DNA of 64,000 bases from Flavobacterium terrae (GCF_900142035.1 NZ_FQZI01000001.1:682001-746000); one strand, 5' to 3'; positions 27,797 to 37,468 are shown, counted from the stretch's first letter. Notes: generated by a model from the letters alone, not told the origin. Numbers and translations are program-made.

Positions 27797-27821
27797 AAAG
27801 CGCTCGCAATGCGAACGCTTT
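27797..27821 (-). terminator. Terminator of rplU-rpmA
   Basis: On the minus strand AAAGCGTTCGC and GCGAGCGCTTT pair (one G-T wobble) over an ATT loop, followed by a T-run. It lies 22 bases after the rpmA stop codon. Confidence 0.85.
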
Positions 27822-27842
27822 ATACTTTAAGTTTCTTAAAGA

Positions 27843-28103
27843 CTAAGCTTCAAATGGAACTACAGAAACAAAAGATTTGTTTTCTCCTTTTTTCTGGAAT
27901 TTCACTACACCGTCAACTTTAGCATGTAAAGTGTGATCTTTACCCATGTAAACATTTTCACCTGGATTGTGTTTAGAACCTCTTTGTCTTACGATGATAT
28001 TTCCAGCCATTGCAGCTTGTCCACCAAAAATCTTAACGCCTAAACGTTTCGATTCTGATTCTCTACCATTCTTAGAACTACCGACACCTTTCTTGTGAGC
28101 CAT
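27843..28103 (-). CDS. rpmA: 50S ribosomal protein L27
   Basis: An 86-residue protein. It begins [24 protein letters not shown], matching mature-type L27 whose N-terminus reaches the peptidyl-transferase centre. No cleavable N-terminal extension is present (unlike Firmicutes). [18 protein letters not shown] is the core signature. It lies 25 bases downstream of rplU. Confidence 0.97.
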   Translation of the reverse strand: MAHKKGVGSSKNGRESESKRLGVKIFGGQAAMAGNIIVRQRGSKHNPGENVYMGKDHTLHAKVDGVVKFQKKGENKSFVSVVPFEA

Positions 28104-28128
28104 GATGTATAGGTTTTATAAGTTAATA

Positions 28129-28560
28129 TTATTCGTTAGTATCTTCTTTTTTAGCTTTTGGAGCTCTCTTTTTAGGAGCAGCAGCTTCTTCTGTAGCTAC
28201 TTCAGCTTTTGGAGCAGCTTCTTTTTTTGGAGCAGCTTTTTTAGCACCAGTTGCAGAAATTCCTTCAACTAAAATTTGTGTAAGATACTGTCTATGACCG
28301 TTTCTCTTTTTGTAACCTTTTCTTCTTTTCTTTTTGAAAACAATTACTTTATCACCTTTTAAGTGTTGTAACACTTTAGCTTCTACTGAAGCACCTTCTA
28401 TAGCTGGGGCGCCTAAAGTTACGTTTCCATTATCGTCTAATAAAAGAACTTTGTCAAAAGAAACTTTTGATCCTTCTTCATTAGCCAAACGGTGAACATA
28501 CACTTTTTGGTCTTTGCTTACTTTAAATTGTTGCCCTGCTATCTCTACGATTGCGTACAT
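28129..28560 (-). CDS. rplU: 50S ribosomal protein L21 with C-terminal tail
   Basis: A 143-residue protein. The first 105 or so residues are the normal L21 fold (MYAIVEIAGQQFKV, KKRRKGYKKRNGHRQ). About 38 further residues form a low-complexity Ala/Lys/Pro/Glu tail that is absent from E. coli L21 (103 residues). Similar tails occur in other Flavobacteria. It is co-transcribed with rpmA from a clear promoter. Confidence 0.96.
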   Translation of the reverse strand: MYAIVEIAGQQFKVSKDQKVYVHRLANEEGSKVSFDKVLLLDDNGNVTLGAPAIEGASVEAKVLQHLKGDKVIVFKKKRRKGYKKRNGHRQYLTQILVEGISATGAKKAAPKKEAAPKAEVATEEAAAPKKRAPKAKKEDTNE

Positions 28561-28592
28561 AACAATGATGTTTAATTAAAAATTTAAGTGTG

Positions 28593-28622
28593 CAAATATA
28601 CAACTATTTATGAAACCAACAA
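28593..28622 (-). promoter_or_regulatory. Predicted rplU-rpmA promoter
   Basis: On the minus strand TTG (28622-28620), 19 bases, then TATATTTG (28600-28593): an exact match to consensus and spacing. Transcription would start near 28586, about 25 bases before the L21 start codon. Confidence 0.7.
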
Positions 28623-28742
28623 GTTAGCTTTTAAAAAATTGTGTATTTGTTATATTTAAATGTCTAAATAGGTAAAAAAGTTATTTTTGATGTAACATTT
28701 TTAATGTTTCCTCGACTAAAGGGTAAACTATTATTAATTTTT

Positions 28743-30068
28743 ATGAAGAAATCATTAATGGCGTTAGGATCACTTTTCCTTTTAGGAGGTACGGCAACAG
28801 CGCAAAAAGTAGAGTTTCAAGAATACAAACTTGATAACGGATTGCATGTAATTTTGCATCAAGACAAATCGGCACCAGTGGTAATTACATCTGTAATGTA
28901 TCATGTTGGGGCTAAAGATGAAAACCCAGAGCGTACTGGTTTTGCTCACTTTTTCGAACATTTACTATTTGAAGGAACAAAAAATATTGGAAGAGGCGAA
29001 TGGATGAAAATGGTTTCTTCAAACGGAGGAACAAATAATGCAAATACTTCTGATGATAGAACTTATTATTATGAAGTTTTTCCTTCAAATAATTTAGAAC
29101 TTGGGTTATGGATGGAATCAGAAAGATTAATGCATCCTGTTATTAATCAAATAGGTGTTGATACTCAAAATGAAGTAGTGAAAGAAGAAAAAAGACTTCG
29201 TGTAGACAATCAACCTTATGGAAATTTATTAGCACAGGTAAAAAAGAATATTTTTAAAAAGCATCCTTATCGTTGGGCAACAATAGGTTCTATGGAGCAT
29301 TTGGATGCAGCTACTTTGAAAGAATTTCAAGATTTCAATGCTAAATATTACATTCCAAATAATGCAGTTTTAGTGGTTGCTGGTGATTTTGAATTTGCGA
29401 ATGCTACAAAATGGATTCAGCAATATTTTGGACCAATAAAAAAAGGAGCAGATATTAAAAGAGAGACTTTTGTAGAAGATCCAATTACTGAAACAATAAA
29501 AGCAACTTACCAGGATCCAAATATTCAAATTCCTATGATGGTGGCTTCGTATAGAACTCCTTCAATGAAAACTCGTGATGCAAGAGTTTTGGATGTGATA
29601 TCAACTTATTTGAGTGATGGTAAAAGTTCTAAATTATACAAGAAAATAGTTGATGACAAAAAAATGGCTTTGCAAATTGGAGCATTTAGTTTTTCACAAG
29701 AAGATTACGGGACATACATCTTATATGGTTTACCAATGGGAGCTAATACAACTGAAGGGCTATTGAAAGAAATTGACGAAGAAATTGTTAAAATTCAAAC
29801 AGAATTAATTTCGGAAAAAGACTTTCAAAAATTGCAAAACAAATACGAAAATCAATTTGTAAGCAGTGTTTCTAATGTAGAAGGAATTGCTGAAAATCTT
29901 GCATCATACTATTTGTTATATGGTGATGTGAATTTAATCAATACTGAAGCTGATATTTACCGTTCAATAACTCGTGAAGAAATTAGAGATGTCGCAAAAA
30001 AATATCTAAATCCTAATCAAAGATTAATTTTAGATTACGTTCCGTCTAAAGATAAAGCTCAAAACTAA
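28743..30068 (+). CDS. Zinc peptidase, M16 (pitrilysin) family, catalytic member
   Basis: A 441-residue secreted peptidase. ATG 28743 gives a standard signal peptide (MKKSLMALGSLFLLGGTATA). An in-frame ATG 13 codons upstream would spoil it. The inverted zinc motif HFFEH (in GFAHFFEHLLFEGTKN), with the downstream Glu in NEVVKEEKRL, shows it is active. It probably degrades peptides in the periplasm together with the next gene, 4 bases downstream, as an active/inactive M16 pair. A TATTTTTG box lies at 28682-28689. Confidence 0.93.
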   Translation: MKKSLMALGSLFLLGGTATAQKVEFQEYKLDNGLHVILHQDKSAPVVITSVMYHVGAKDENPERTGFAHFFEHLLFEGTKNIGRGEWMKMVSSNGGTNNANTSDDRTYYYEVFPSNNLELGLWMESERLMHPVINQIGVDTQNEVVKEEKRLRVDNQPYGNLLAQVKKNIFKKHPYRWATIGSMEHLDAATLKEFQDFNAKYYIPNNAVLVVAGDFEFANATKWIQQYFGPIKKGADIKRETFVEDPITETIKATYQDPNIQIPMMVASYRTPSMKTRDARVLDVISTYLSDGKSSKLYKKIVDDKKMALQIGAFSFSQEDYGTYILYGLPMGANTTEGLLKEIDEEIVKIQTELISEKDFQKLQNKYENQFVSSVSNVEGIAENLASYYLLYGDVNLINTEADIYRSITREEIRDVAKKYLNPNQRLILDYVPSKDKAQN

Positions 30069-30072
30069 AAAC

Positions 30073-32124
30073 ATGAAGAATTCAATTATATTACTTTCAA
30101 GCTTGTTTTTTACTTTTACAACTATGCAAGCACAAAACGATAGGCCACAACCAAAACCAGGACCATCTCCAACTGTTAATGTTGGAAAGCCACAAAAATT
30201 TACTTTACCGAATGGATTAAAAGTAATGGTGGTGGAAAATCATAAACTTCCACGTGTGTCTTTTAATTTAAGTATCGATAATGCTCCATTTGCAGAAGGT
30301 GCAAAAAAAGGAGTTGATGATTTAACAGGAGCTTTGATAGGAAAAGGGACTAAAACTATTTCTAAAGAAGCTTTCAATGAGGAAGTAGACTTTATGGGAG
30401 CGAACATCAATTTCTCATCAAATGGAGGTTATGCTTCGGGATTGTCTAAATATGCTGGAAGAGTTTTAGAACTTTTAGGACAAGGAGCTTTAGATCCAAA
30501 TTTCACACAAGAAGAATTGGATAAAGAAAAAGCGATATTAATTGAAGGGATTAAGTCTGGAGAAAAAAGTGTTCAAAATGTTGCGTCTAGAGTAGAAAAT
30601 GTTTTAGCATTTGGTAAAAAACATCCTTCAGGAGAGTTTTTAACAGAACAATCGATTAACAATGTAACGCTAAACGATGTTGTTCAACATTACAACACTT
30701 ATTTTGTTCCTGAAAACGCATACTTAGTAGTTATTGGAGATGTTAAATTTGAAGAAGTAAAATCAAAAGTTGAAAATGTATTTCAAACTTGGACAAAAGC
30801 TTCTGCTCCTAATTTAAGTTACAATAACCCTAAAAACGTTCAATACACACAAATCAACTTTGTTGATATGCCTAATGCAGTGCAATCAAATGTTTCATTT
30901 GTGAATACAGTTTCCCTTAAAATGACTGATAAAGATTTCTTTGCTGCAATTTTGGCAAACCAAATCTTCGGTGGGGATTTTAATAGTTATTTAAATATGA
31001 ATCTTCGTGAAAAACACGGATGGACATACGGAGCTAGATCATCTATTAGAGGGAATAAATATGTTACTAAATTTACTGCATCGGCTCAAGTTCGTAATGC
31101 AGTTACAGATAGTTCTGTTGTAGAATTATTAAAAGAATTAAAAAGAATTAGAACAGAAAAAGTTACTGATAAAGTTTTAAAAGATGTAAAAGCAGCCTAT
31201 ATTGGTAACTTTGTTATGCAAATTGAAAAGCCTGAAACAGTTGCTCGTTATGCACTTCAAACGGAAACTCAAAAATTACCAGCTGATTTTTACGAAAACT
31301 ACATTAAAAGTATTAATGCTGTAACAGTAGATGAAGTAATGGCAGCTGCTAAAAAATATTTCATGGCTGATAATGCAAGAATCGTAGTTGTAGGAAAAGG
31401 AAGTGAAGTAGTACCTGCTCTTGAAAAAACTAAAATTCCTATGTTTTTCTTTGATAAGTATGGTAATCAAGTAGAAAAACCAGTAACAAAAAAGGCCGAT
31501 GCAAAAGTTACTGTACAAACAATTGTAGATAATTACATCAATGCAATTGGAGGGATAAAAGCGGTTTCCGAAGTAAAAACTGTTGCGACTTTGGCAAAAG
31601 GTAGTGTTCAAGGTCAAGTTTTAGAGCTTAGTATGAAGTCTTCTACAAAAGGTGCTTTAGCAGTGGATATGAATTTGCCTGCTATGGGGATGAATATTAT
31701 GAAGCAAAGAATTAATGATAAAACTGCCTATGTAGAACAACAGGGTCAGAAAAAAGTTATTGAAGGGGAAGATTATAAATTGATTAAATCTCAAGCACAT
31801 CCTTTCTTTGAATTATACTTTATAGATAATCCTAGTGTTACATTTACTGGTATAGAAAAAATTAATGATGTAGATGCTTATGTGATTAAAACAACTAAGT
31901 CACGTTTGTTTTATGACATGAAAACAGGACTTAAAATTGCATCTGAAAACGAGCAAAAGCAAGGTGAGCAAACCATGAAAGTGATGCGTTATTTTGGTGA
32001 TTACAAAGAAGTGAAAGGTGTGAAATATCCTTTTAAAATTAATATAGAAGCAGGAATGCCGTTAGAGTTTGTTGTTTCTGATGTTAAAGTTAACGAAGGA
32101 GTTACTGATGCTGATTTTCAATAA
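30073..32124 (+). CDS. M16 family protein without zinc motif, with C-terminal extra domain
   Basis: A 683-residue secreted protein. The signal peptide ends near MQAQ. Two M16-like domains span about residues 35-460, but the place of HxxEH is taken by GVDDLTGALIGKG, so it cannot bind zinc and is probably the substrate-binding partner of the upstream peptidase. Residues about 480-683 add a separate beta-rich domain (starts YINAIGGIKAVSEVKTV) that resembles LolA/LolB-like lipoprotein-binding folds in pattern. That comparison is an inference. A terminator follows. Confidence 0.88.
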   Translation: MKNSIILLSSLFFTFTTMQAQNDRPQPKPGPSPTVNVGKPQKFTLPNGLKVMVVENHKLPRVSFNLSIDNAPFAEGAKKGVDDLTGALIGKGTKTISKEAFNEEVDFMGANINFSSNGGYASGLSKYAGRVLELLGQGALDPNFTQEELDKEKAILIEGIKSGEKSVQNVASRVENVLAFGKKHPSGEFLTEQSINNVTLNDVVQHYNTYFVPENAYLVVIGDVKFEEVKSKVENVFQTWTKASAPNLSYNNPKNVQYTQINFVDMPNAVQSNVSFVNTVSLKMTDKDFFAAILANQIFGGDFNSYLNMNLREKHGWTYGARSSIRGNKYVTKFTASAQVRNAVTDSSVVELLKELKRIRTEKVTDKVLKDVKAAYIGNFVMQIEKPETVARYALQTETQKLPADFYENYIKSINAVTVDEVMAAAKKYFMADNARIVVVGKGSEVVPALEKTKIPMFFFDKYGNQVEKPVTKKADAKVTVQTIVDNYINAIGGIKAVSEVKTVATLAKGSVQGQVLELSMKSSTKGALAVDMNLPAMGMNIMKQRINDKTAYVEQQGQKKVIEGEDYKLIKSQAHPFFELYFIDNPSVTFTGIEKINDVDAYVIKTTKSRLFYDMKTGLKIASENEQKQGEQTMKVMRYFGDYKEVKGVKYPFKINIEAGMPLEFVVSDVKVNEGVTDADFQ

Positions 32125-32151
32125 AAAATCTTAAAAATCTTAAAAAGCTTT

Positions 32152-32186
32152 AAAAAACCGCTGTGATTAAACATAGCGGTTTTTTT
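32152..32186 (+). terminator. Terminator of the M16 pair
   Basis: AACCGCTGTG and CATAGCGGTT pair (one wobble) around ATTAAA, followed by seven T residues. Confidence 0.88.
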
Positions 32187-32234
32187 ATTTTCTCTTTTTA
32201 AATTCTGATTAACTTTGCAACTCAATTTTTACCC

Positions 32235-33002
32235 ATGATTTTAACCGATACACATACACATTTATATTCCTCTCAATTTGCCGAAGATCGTAACGAAATG
32301 ATTCAAAATGCAATTGATAATGGAGTAACTCGTTTTTTCATTCCTGCAATCGATTCGACCTATGCACAACGAATGTTTGAATTGGAAGAACAATATCCCG
32401 ATAATGTTTTTTTAATGATGGGATTACATCCTTGTTATGTAAAAGAAAATTATGAAGATGAATTAAAATTTGTAGAAGAACAATTTGCTAATAGAAGGTT
32501 TTATGCAGTGGGTGAAATAGGTATTGATTTGTATTGGGATAAAACAACTCTTGAAATTCAAAAAATAGCTTTTCAGCGTCAAATACAATTAGCAAAAAAA
32601 TATAAACTTCCTATAAATATTCATTGTCGAGATGCTTTTGATGAAATTTTTGAAGTGCTAGAGTTGGAAAAAGGTGACGATTTATTTGGAATATTTCATT
32701 GCTTTTCGGGAGATTATGAGCAGGCGCAAAAAGCAATTTCATATGGAATGAAGTTGGGAATAGGAGGTGTAGTGACTTTTAAAAACGGCAAAATAGATCA
32801 GTTTATCAATCAAATTGATTTGAAGCATATTGTTCTTGAAACGGATTCGCCTTATTTGGCTCCTGCACCACATCGAGGTAAAAGAAACGAAAGTAGTTAT
32901 GTAACTCTAGTGGCTCAAAAATTAGCTGAATTGTATAATGTTTCAATTGAAGAGATTGCTAAAATTACTACTCAAAACTCTATTGATGTGTTTGGAATAT
33001 AA
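32235..33002 (+). CDS. tatD: TatD family metal-dependent hydrolase/DNase
   Basis: A 255-residue TIM-barrel hydrolase. The metal ligands are all visible: DTHTHLYS at the start, the Glu in AVGEIGID (about 95), INIHCRD, the His in IFHCFSG and the Asp in LETDSPYLAP. Members act as 3'-5' exonucleases in DNA repair or RNA turnover. TAACTTTG at 32210-32217 is a possible -7 box, without a clear -33 partner. Confidence 0.93.
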   Translation: MILTDTHTHLYSSQFAEDRNEMIQNAIDNGVTRFFIPAIDSTYAQRMFELEEQYPDNVFLMMGLHPCYVKENYEDELKFVEEQFANRRFYAVGEIGIDLYWDKTTLEIQKIAFQRQIQLAKKYKLPINIHCRDAFDEIFEVLELEKGDDLFGIFHCFSGDYEQAQKAISYGMKLGIGGVVTFKNGKIDQFINQIDLKHIVLETDSPYLAPAPHRGKRNESSYVTLVAQKLAELYNVSIEEIAKITTQNSIDVFGI

Positions 33003-33062
33003 GGTTTTCATAACCTGAGTTTAAAAAAAAAATCGTTCATTTGTAAGTATAAAAACACCAAA

Positions 33063-34196
33063 ATGTCAAAATTCGATGCCATTCGACCGTATTATGATGC
33101 CGAAGTAAATCAGGCTTTGCAAAATGCCGTTAATCATCCTATTATTAAAGCGATGATGAATTTTACTTTTCCCGATGTTGAAGAAGAAGTGTGGCAAAAT
33201 CAATTGCGTAAAACACATTCTATCCGCGACTTTCAATGCAACTTTATTTATGAGGCCATTCAAAAAGTTATTCAAAAAAGTTCAGATGGATTAACTACAT
33301 CAGGCTTTGAAAAGTTGGAACCTAATACGTCATATCTTTTTATTTCAAATCATAGAGATATTATACTTGATACATCATTACTTAATATTGCTTTATTTGA
33401 CCATGGTTTAGTGATGACAGCATCTGCAATTGGAGATAATCTAGTAAAAAAAGATTTTTTACGATCGCTTTCAAGATTGAACAGAAATTTCATCGTGCAA
33501 AGAGGTTTGCCTCCAAGAGAGTTATTGCAAAGCTCTCAATTAATGTCAGAATATATCGAACAGTTATTACTTCGTGAAAACAGATCAGTTTGGATAGCTC
33601 AAAGAGAAGGAAGAACTAAAGATGGTAATGATGCGACACATACAGGAGTTTTAAAGATGCTAGCTATGGCTTCTGGTTCGAGAGAAGTTATTGATTACTT
33701 TAAACAAATTAAAATCGTTCCTATATCGATCTCTTACGAATATGATCCCACAGATGCTTTAAAGATGCCCCAGCTTATGGCAGAAGCAAATCAGGAGATT
33801 TATGTAAAAGAATCTAACGAGGATTTTAATAATATTATCAGCGGAATAATTGGTCAAAAAAAAGGTATTCATATCCATGTTGGTGATGTGTTAGAAACGG
33901 AATTGGATCAAATTAAACTAGAAAACAGTAATACTGCTAAGCAAATACAAGCATTAGCTCAAGTTATTGACGAGTCAATTTTAAAATATTACAAATTATG
34001 GCCAACGAACTTTATCGCCTACGATGTTTTAAAAGAGACTGATGAATTTTCAAATAAATATACAGATCAAGAAAAGGCTTTGTTTATGCGCAGACTTGAA
34101 ATGAGAATCGATGGAAAAAATGAGCAAATGCGCGAAGGTTTTTTAGCAATGTATGCCAATCCGGTGGTTAATAAAATGAAATACAATGCAGTCTAA
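33063..34196 (+). CDS. Glycerophosphate/lysophospholipid acyltransferase (PlsC-like)
   Basis: A 377-residue protein with an acyltransferase domain from about residue 90 to 270. The catalytic His motif reads NHRDIILD, which has Asp at His+2 and His+6 and no Asp at the canonical His+5. A glycerol-phosphate-binding type motif EGRTKDGND follows near residue 183. No strong membrane span is seen. It probably acylates a glycerolipid precursor at the inner face of the membrane, but the substrate is not fixed by sequence. It overlaps ansA by 11 bases, so the two are co-translated. Confidence 0.8.
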   Translation: MSKFDAIRPYYDAEVNQALQNAVNHPIIKAMMNFTFPDVEEEVWQNQLRKTHSIRDFQCNFIYEAIQKVIQKSSDGLTTSGFEKLEPNTSYLFISNHRDIILDTSLLNIALFDHGLVMTASAIGDNLVKKDFLRSLSRLNRNFIVQRGLPPRELLQSSQLMSEYIEQLLLRENRSVWIAQREGRTKDGNDATHTGVLKMLAMASGSREVIDYFKQIKIVPISISYEYDPTDALKMPQLMAEANQEIYVKESNEDFNNIISGIIGQKKGIHIHVGDVLETELDQIKLENSNTAKQIQALAQVIDESILKYYKLWPTNFIAYDVLKETDEFSNKYTDQEKALFMRRLEMRIDGKNEQMREGFLAMYANPVVNKMKYNAV

Positions 34197-35211
34197 GCCT
34201 AACATATTATTGATATATACTGGAGGAACCATTGGGATGGTTAAAGATTTTGAAACGGGAGTTTTAAAAGCATTCAACTTCAGTAAATTATTAAAAAATA
34301 TACCAGAGTTGAAGCTCTTAGATTGTAATATCTCTACTGTTTCTTTTGAAAAACCGATAGATTCTTCGAATATGAATATTGAAGAATGGGTTAAGTTGGC
34401 GATTATAATAAAAGAAAATTATAATGAATACGATGGGTTTGTGGTCCTTCATGGATCAGATACTATGTCATATTCTGCATCTGCTTTGAGTTTCATGCTT
34501 GAAAACCTATCGAAACCGGTTGTTTTTACAGGTTCTCAATTGCCTATTGGAGATTTAAGAACAGACGCAAAAGAGAATTTAATTACAGCTATTCAAGTAG
34601 CTTCTCTTCATGAAAATGGAAAACCTGTAATTGCCGAAGTGTGTTTGTATTTTGAATACAAATTATACCGTGGAAATAGAACTACAAAAATTAGTGCCGA
34701 ACATTTTAATGCTTTCGCATCTCCTAATTTCCCATCTCTTGCAGAATCTGGAGTTTTTTTAAAAGTTAATGAAGAATTGTTATCAAAGCCTTCGGTAAAA
34801 AAATTAGATGTACATACTTTGTTTGACGCTAATGTTGCAGTTGTTAAAATATTTCCTGGAATAAACGAGCAGGTATTGAAAGCTATTTTTTCTGCAAATA
34901 ATCTAAAAGGTGTTGTTTTAGAAACGTATGGATCTGGTAATGCGCCAACGGAAGATTGGTTTATAAGTTTACTATCTGAAGCCATCAAAAAAGGAATCCA
35001 TATTGTAAACGTAACGCAGTGTTCAGGAGGTAGTGTAAATATGGGACAATACGAAACCAGTTCTCAACTAAAACAAATAGGAGTCATTTCTGGTAAAGAT
35101 ATAACTACAGAAGCGGCTATTACAAAATTAATGTACTTATTGGGGCAAAATGTTGCTTCGTCAGTTTTTAGAACTATTTTTGAAACCTCGTTGCGAGGCG
35201 AGATGAATTAG
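34186..35211 (+). CDS. ansA: Type I L-asparaginase
   Basis: A 341-residue cytoplasmic asparaginase. The first catalytic Thr is in LLIYTGGTIGM and the second in FVVLHGSDTMSYSASAL; FTGSQLPIGDLRTDAKENL and ISGKDITTEAAITKL are typical of the family. There is no signal peptide, so it is the type I (AnsA-like) form. The start overlaps the acyltransferase gene, and its TAG stop (35209-35211) overlaps the first two bases of tRNA-Ser. Confidence 0.95.
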   Translation: MQSKPNILLIYTGGTIGMVKDFETGVLKAFNFSKLLKNIPELKLLDCNISTVSFEKPIDSSNMNIEEWVKLAIIIKENYNEYDGFVVLHGSDTMSYSASALSFMLENLSKPVVFTGSQLPIGDLRTDAKENLITAIQVASLHENGKPVIAEVCLYFEYKLYRGNRTTKISAEHFNAFASPNFPSLAESGVFLKVNEELLSKPSVKKLDVHTLFDANVAVVKIFPGINEQVLKAIFSANNLKGVVLETYGSGNAPTEDWFISLLSEAIKKGIHIVNVTQCSGGSVNMGQYETSSQLKQIGVISGKDITTEAAITKLMYLLGQNVASSVFRTIFETSLRGEMN

Positions 35212-35296
35212 AGAGGTGTCCGAGTGGTTGAAGGAGCAAGCCTGGAAAGTTTGTATGTGGGTAACTGCATCGAGGGTTCGAATCCCTTCCTCTCTG
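35210..35296 (+). tRNA. tRNA-Ser (anticodon GGA)
   Basis: An 87-nucleotide class II tRNA. The acceptor stem AGAGAGG (35210-35216) pairs with CCTCTCT (35289-35295), with G as discriminator. The anticodon stem is CAAGC/GTTTG with loop CTGGAAA, giving anticodon GGA (reads UCC/UCU). A long variable arm (ATGTGGGTAACTGCAT) and the TTCGAAT T-loop are present. CCA is not encoded. It overlaps the ansA stop codon by two bases and has no separate promoter, so it must be cut from the ansA transcript. Confidence 0.93.
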
Positions 35297-35813
35297 CAAT
35301 AAAAGGGAATAAGTATTTTAAAAAATAAAGAGGTTACATTTTTTTTATTTCTTCTTTGTATGACATTTATCCAAACATCAAAAAACTTTAAGGTTTTAAA
35401 ATTTGTTTTCAATATTAATAATTTTAATCAACTTGAAAGGGCGAATTGAGAACAATGAAAAATAAAATACTAATAAAAAAAGTACAAGGATTTATATTTT
35501 CAATTTAAAATGAATATGAGCATCTTGATTATGATGAAGTAAAGAAGTTTAATGGGCATAGAAATTGACAGGAATTGTTTTGATTGTCTTTGTGAGGGAA
35601 TTTCTTTTATTCAGAAGTATTTAACATCATATTTTGAAATATATATTCCTAAAAGTACTTTTGATATTTGAACAAAATATTATATAGTCAGAAACCCAAA
35701 TTATTTTTTTATAAAAAGTAAACTAATAGGCTTAAAGTTAAGGCTAAAAAATTGCAAACTCAATGATATTGAGAAATGTGTAAGTTTTGGGTGAGACTGT
35801 TTATAAAAGTGAA
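35297..35813. other. 517-base gene-poor region after tRNA-Ser
   Basis: Very AT-rich. It contains only short, interrupted frames: an 18-codon start at 35455 whose frame continues past its stop, and a 39-codon frame 35552-35671 (MGIEIDRNCFDCLCEGISF at its start). Together they could be the remains of a small gene, but nothing was recognised. No copy of the tRNA 3' end, terminator or promoter is seen. Confidence 0.4.
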
Positions 35814-37454
35814 CTATTTTTTTTTACTTATTTCTTCTGCCATTAATAACGCATTGTACGCATTGACAACACCACCTGATTTTGACAACTCTTTAAAAGG
35901 CCTTAGAGTGCCTTCCTTTTCGCCAGGTACTTGAACGTCAAGATCATATTTAACGCTCGAATCAAGTAAAATTTGTTTAATTTGTGCAGGAGTTAGCTTA
36001 GGATAATGTGAACATATTAGGGCTGCTATACCAGAGGTGATTGCTGCAGATAATGATGTTCCAGAATTTGTTACATAACCAAAAGAAGCATCAGTGGTAT
36101 AAAGATCCTCACAAGGAGCAAATACATCTATAGACAATTTACCATAATTCGTCCAACTTGTAATGAATTCTGGGAAAGTGTAACCTATACCGCTTACATT
36201 GACTACATTGTTACAAAGTTCTTTACCTAATTCAGTATAATCATTTGGATAAGTTAAGGTTTTATCGCTATCAATACCGTCGTTACCAGCTGCTATCACA
36301 AAAAGAACTCCTTTTTGCTCTCCATATTTTAAGGCATCTATAACCCAATCATTATGAAGCGAACTTGTTTTATAAAAACTCATATTAACAACATTTGCAC
36401 CATTGTCTACTGCGTATCTAATCGCTAAAGCAACATCTTTATCATTTTGATAACCAAAGCCAAAAACTGTAATAGGCATAATTTTTATTTGATTACCAAA
36501 TCCTTTAATTCCTATCTCATTTTCTCTATTTGCAGCAATTATACCAGCTACTTGAGTAGCATGCCATGTTTCTTTTGCATATTTTGAGACATTCCCATTT
36601 CCATAGTTTTTGTCATTTAAATCATCGTCATTATCACCGATTAATTTTCTATCATAATAATTTGGATTATAGGTATTCTCTTTTTGTCCCTTGAAGCACA
36701 TTTCATAATTATCAAACCATTCTTGTGACAGGTTTAATTTTAGGACGTCTCTTATAAAATAAATATGCTGTTTTGTTTCATCATCCGCGTTATCATTTAA
36801 TTTATATTTTTGATATAAACTATCAATTTTTTTTAAATTATAATTTCCATTTGGAAAGAATTTTAAAATGGTTTTTTTTGCTTTAGGAAAAGTTGTTTGA
36901 AAAAAAACACTTGTTTCTTCTAAACTTTTAATGTAGGATAAATCATATTCATGTTCAATTAGAGCTTTGGAATAAGTTAACGAGTCTGATTTATTTCCGT
37001 TAAATTTTTTAGTAGTTAGGTTATATTTACTTTTAAACTTTTTAAATATCCTATCTGATTCCGTGTTAGTAAAAATAATGTTATCCCCATTTTTATTTCC
37101 TAAAAAATTCCAACCATTTACATCATCAATATATCCATTATTATCGTCATCAATTCCATTATTAGGTATTTCGTTTTTGTTAATCCAAATGGCTTGTTTT
37201 AAATCCTCATGATTAATGTCCATTTGCGAATCTATAACCGCAACAATTACTTGATTACCTTTCCTTTTTTTAATTAGTTTTTTATAAGCCTTGTCTAAAC
37301 TCACACCTGGTACAGTATCTTGAACTATATCCAAATGCTGCCAATGATTTATATAAGTATAAAATTTAGAGAATTTTTTATTTACATTTTTTATTTGAGC
37401 AAATGTATAATGACTAAAATTTAAAACTAGAAATAATAAGAAGATTCTTTTCAT
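35814..37454 (-). CDS. Secreted subtilisin-like serine protease (S8)
   Basis: A 546-residue secreted protease. ATG 37454 gives a clean signal peptide (MKRIFLLFLVLNFSHYTFA); the frame is open 12 codons further upstream but that start is poor. The triad is visible: Asp in VIAVIDSQMDINHEDL (about residue 75), His in WHATQVAGIIAA (altered from HGTHVAG), the oxyanion Asn in VIAAGNDG, and Ser in SGTSLSAA. About 200 residues separate Asp and His, including Asp/Asn-rich DDDNNGYIDD and DNDDDLND loops that look calcium-binding. It lies 50 bases downstream of a RiPP-like peptide gene on the same strand, so processing of that peptide is a plausible job. Confidence 0.9.
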   Translation of the reverse strand: MKRIFLLFLVLNFSHYTFAQIKNVNKKFSKFYTYINHWQHLDIVQDTVPGVSLDKAYKKLIKKRKGNQVIVAVIDSQMDINHEDLKQAIWINKNEIPNNGIDDDNNGYIDDVNGWNFLGNKNGDNIIFTNTESDRIFKKFKSKYNLTTKKFNGNKSDSLTYSKALIEHEYDLSYIKSLEETSVFFQTTFPKAKKTILKFFPNGNYNLKKIDSLYQKYKLNDNADDETKQHIYFIRDVLKLNLSQEWFDNYEMCFKGQKENTYNPNYYDRKLIGDNDDDLNDKNYGNGNVSKYAKETWHATQVAGIIAANRENEIGIKGFGNQIKIMPITVFGFGYQNDKDVALAIRYAVDNGANVVNMSFYKTSSLHNDWVIDALKYGEQKGVLFVIAAGNDGIDSDKTLTYPNDYTELGKELCNNVVNVSGIGYTFPEFITSWTNYGKLSIDVFAPCEDLYTTDASFGYVTNSGTSLSAAITSGIAALICSHYPKLTPAQIKQILLDSSVKYDLDVQVPGEKEGTLRPFKELSKSGGVVNAYNALLMAEEISKKK

Positions 37455-37468
37455 TTTAAAATTGTTAA

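Noticed and set aside
35161..35412. 83-codon minus-strand frame across tRNA-Ser
   Set aside because: It is the antisense of the tRNA and ansA end, a common false gene.
35455..35671. Possible small gene or pseudogene after tRNA-Ser
   Set aside because: Two short frames in different phases look weakly protein-like, but no family was recognised and the composition alone could produce them.
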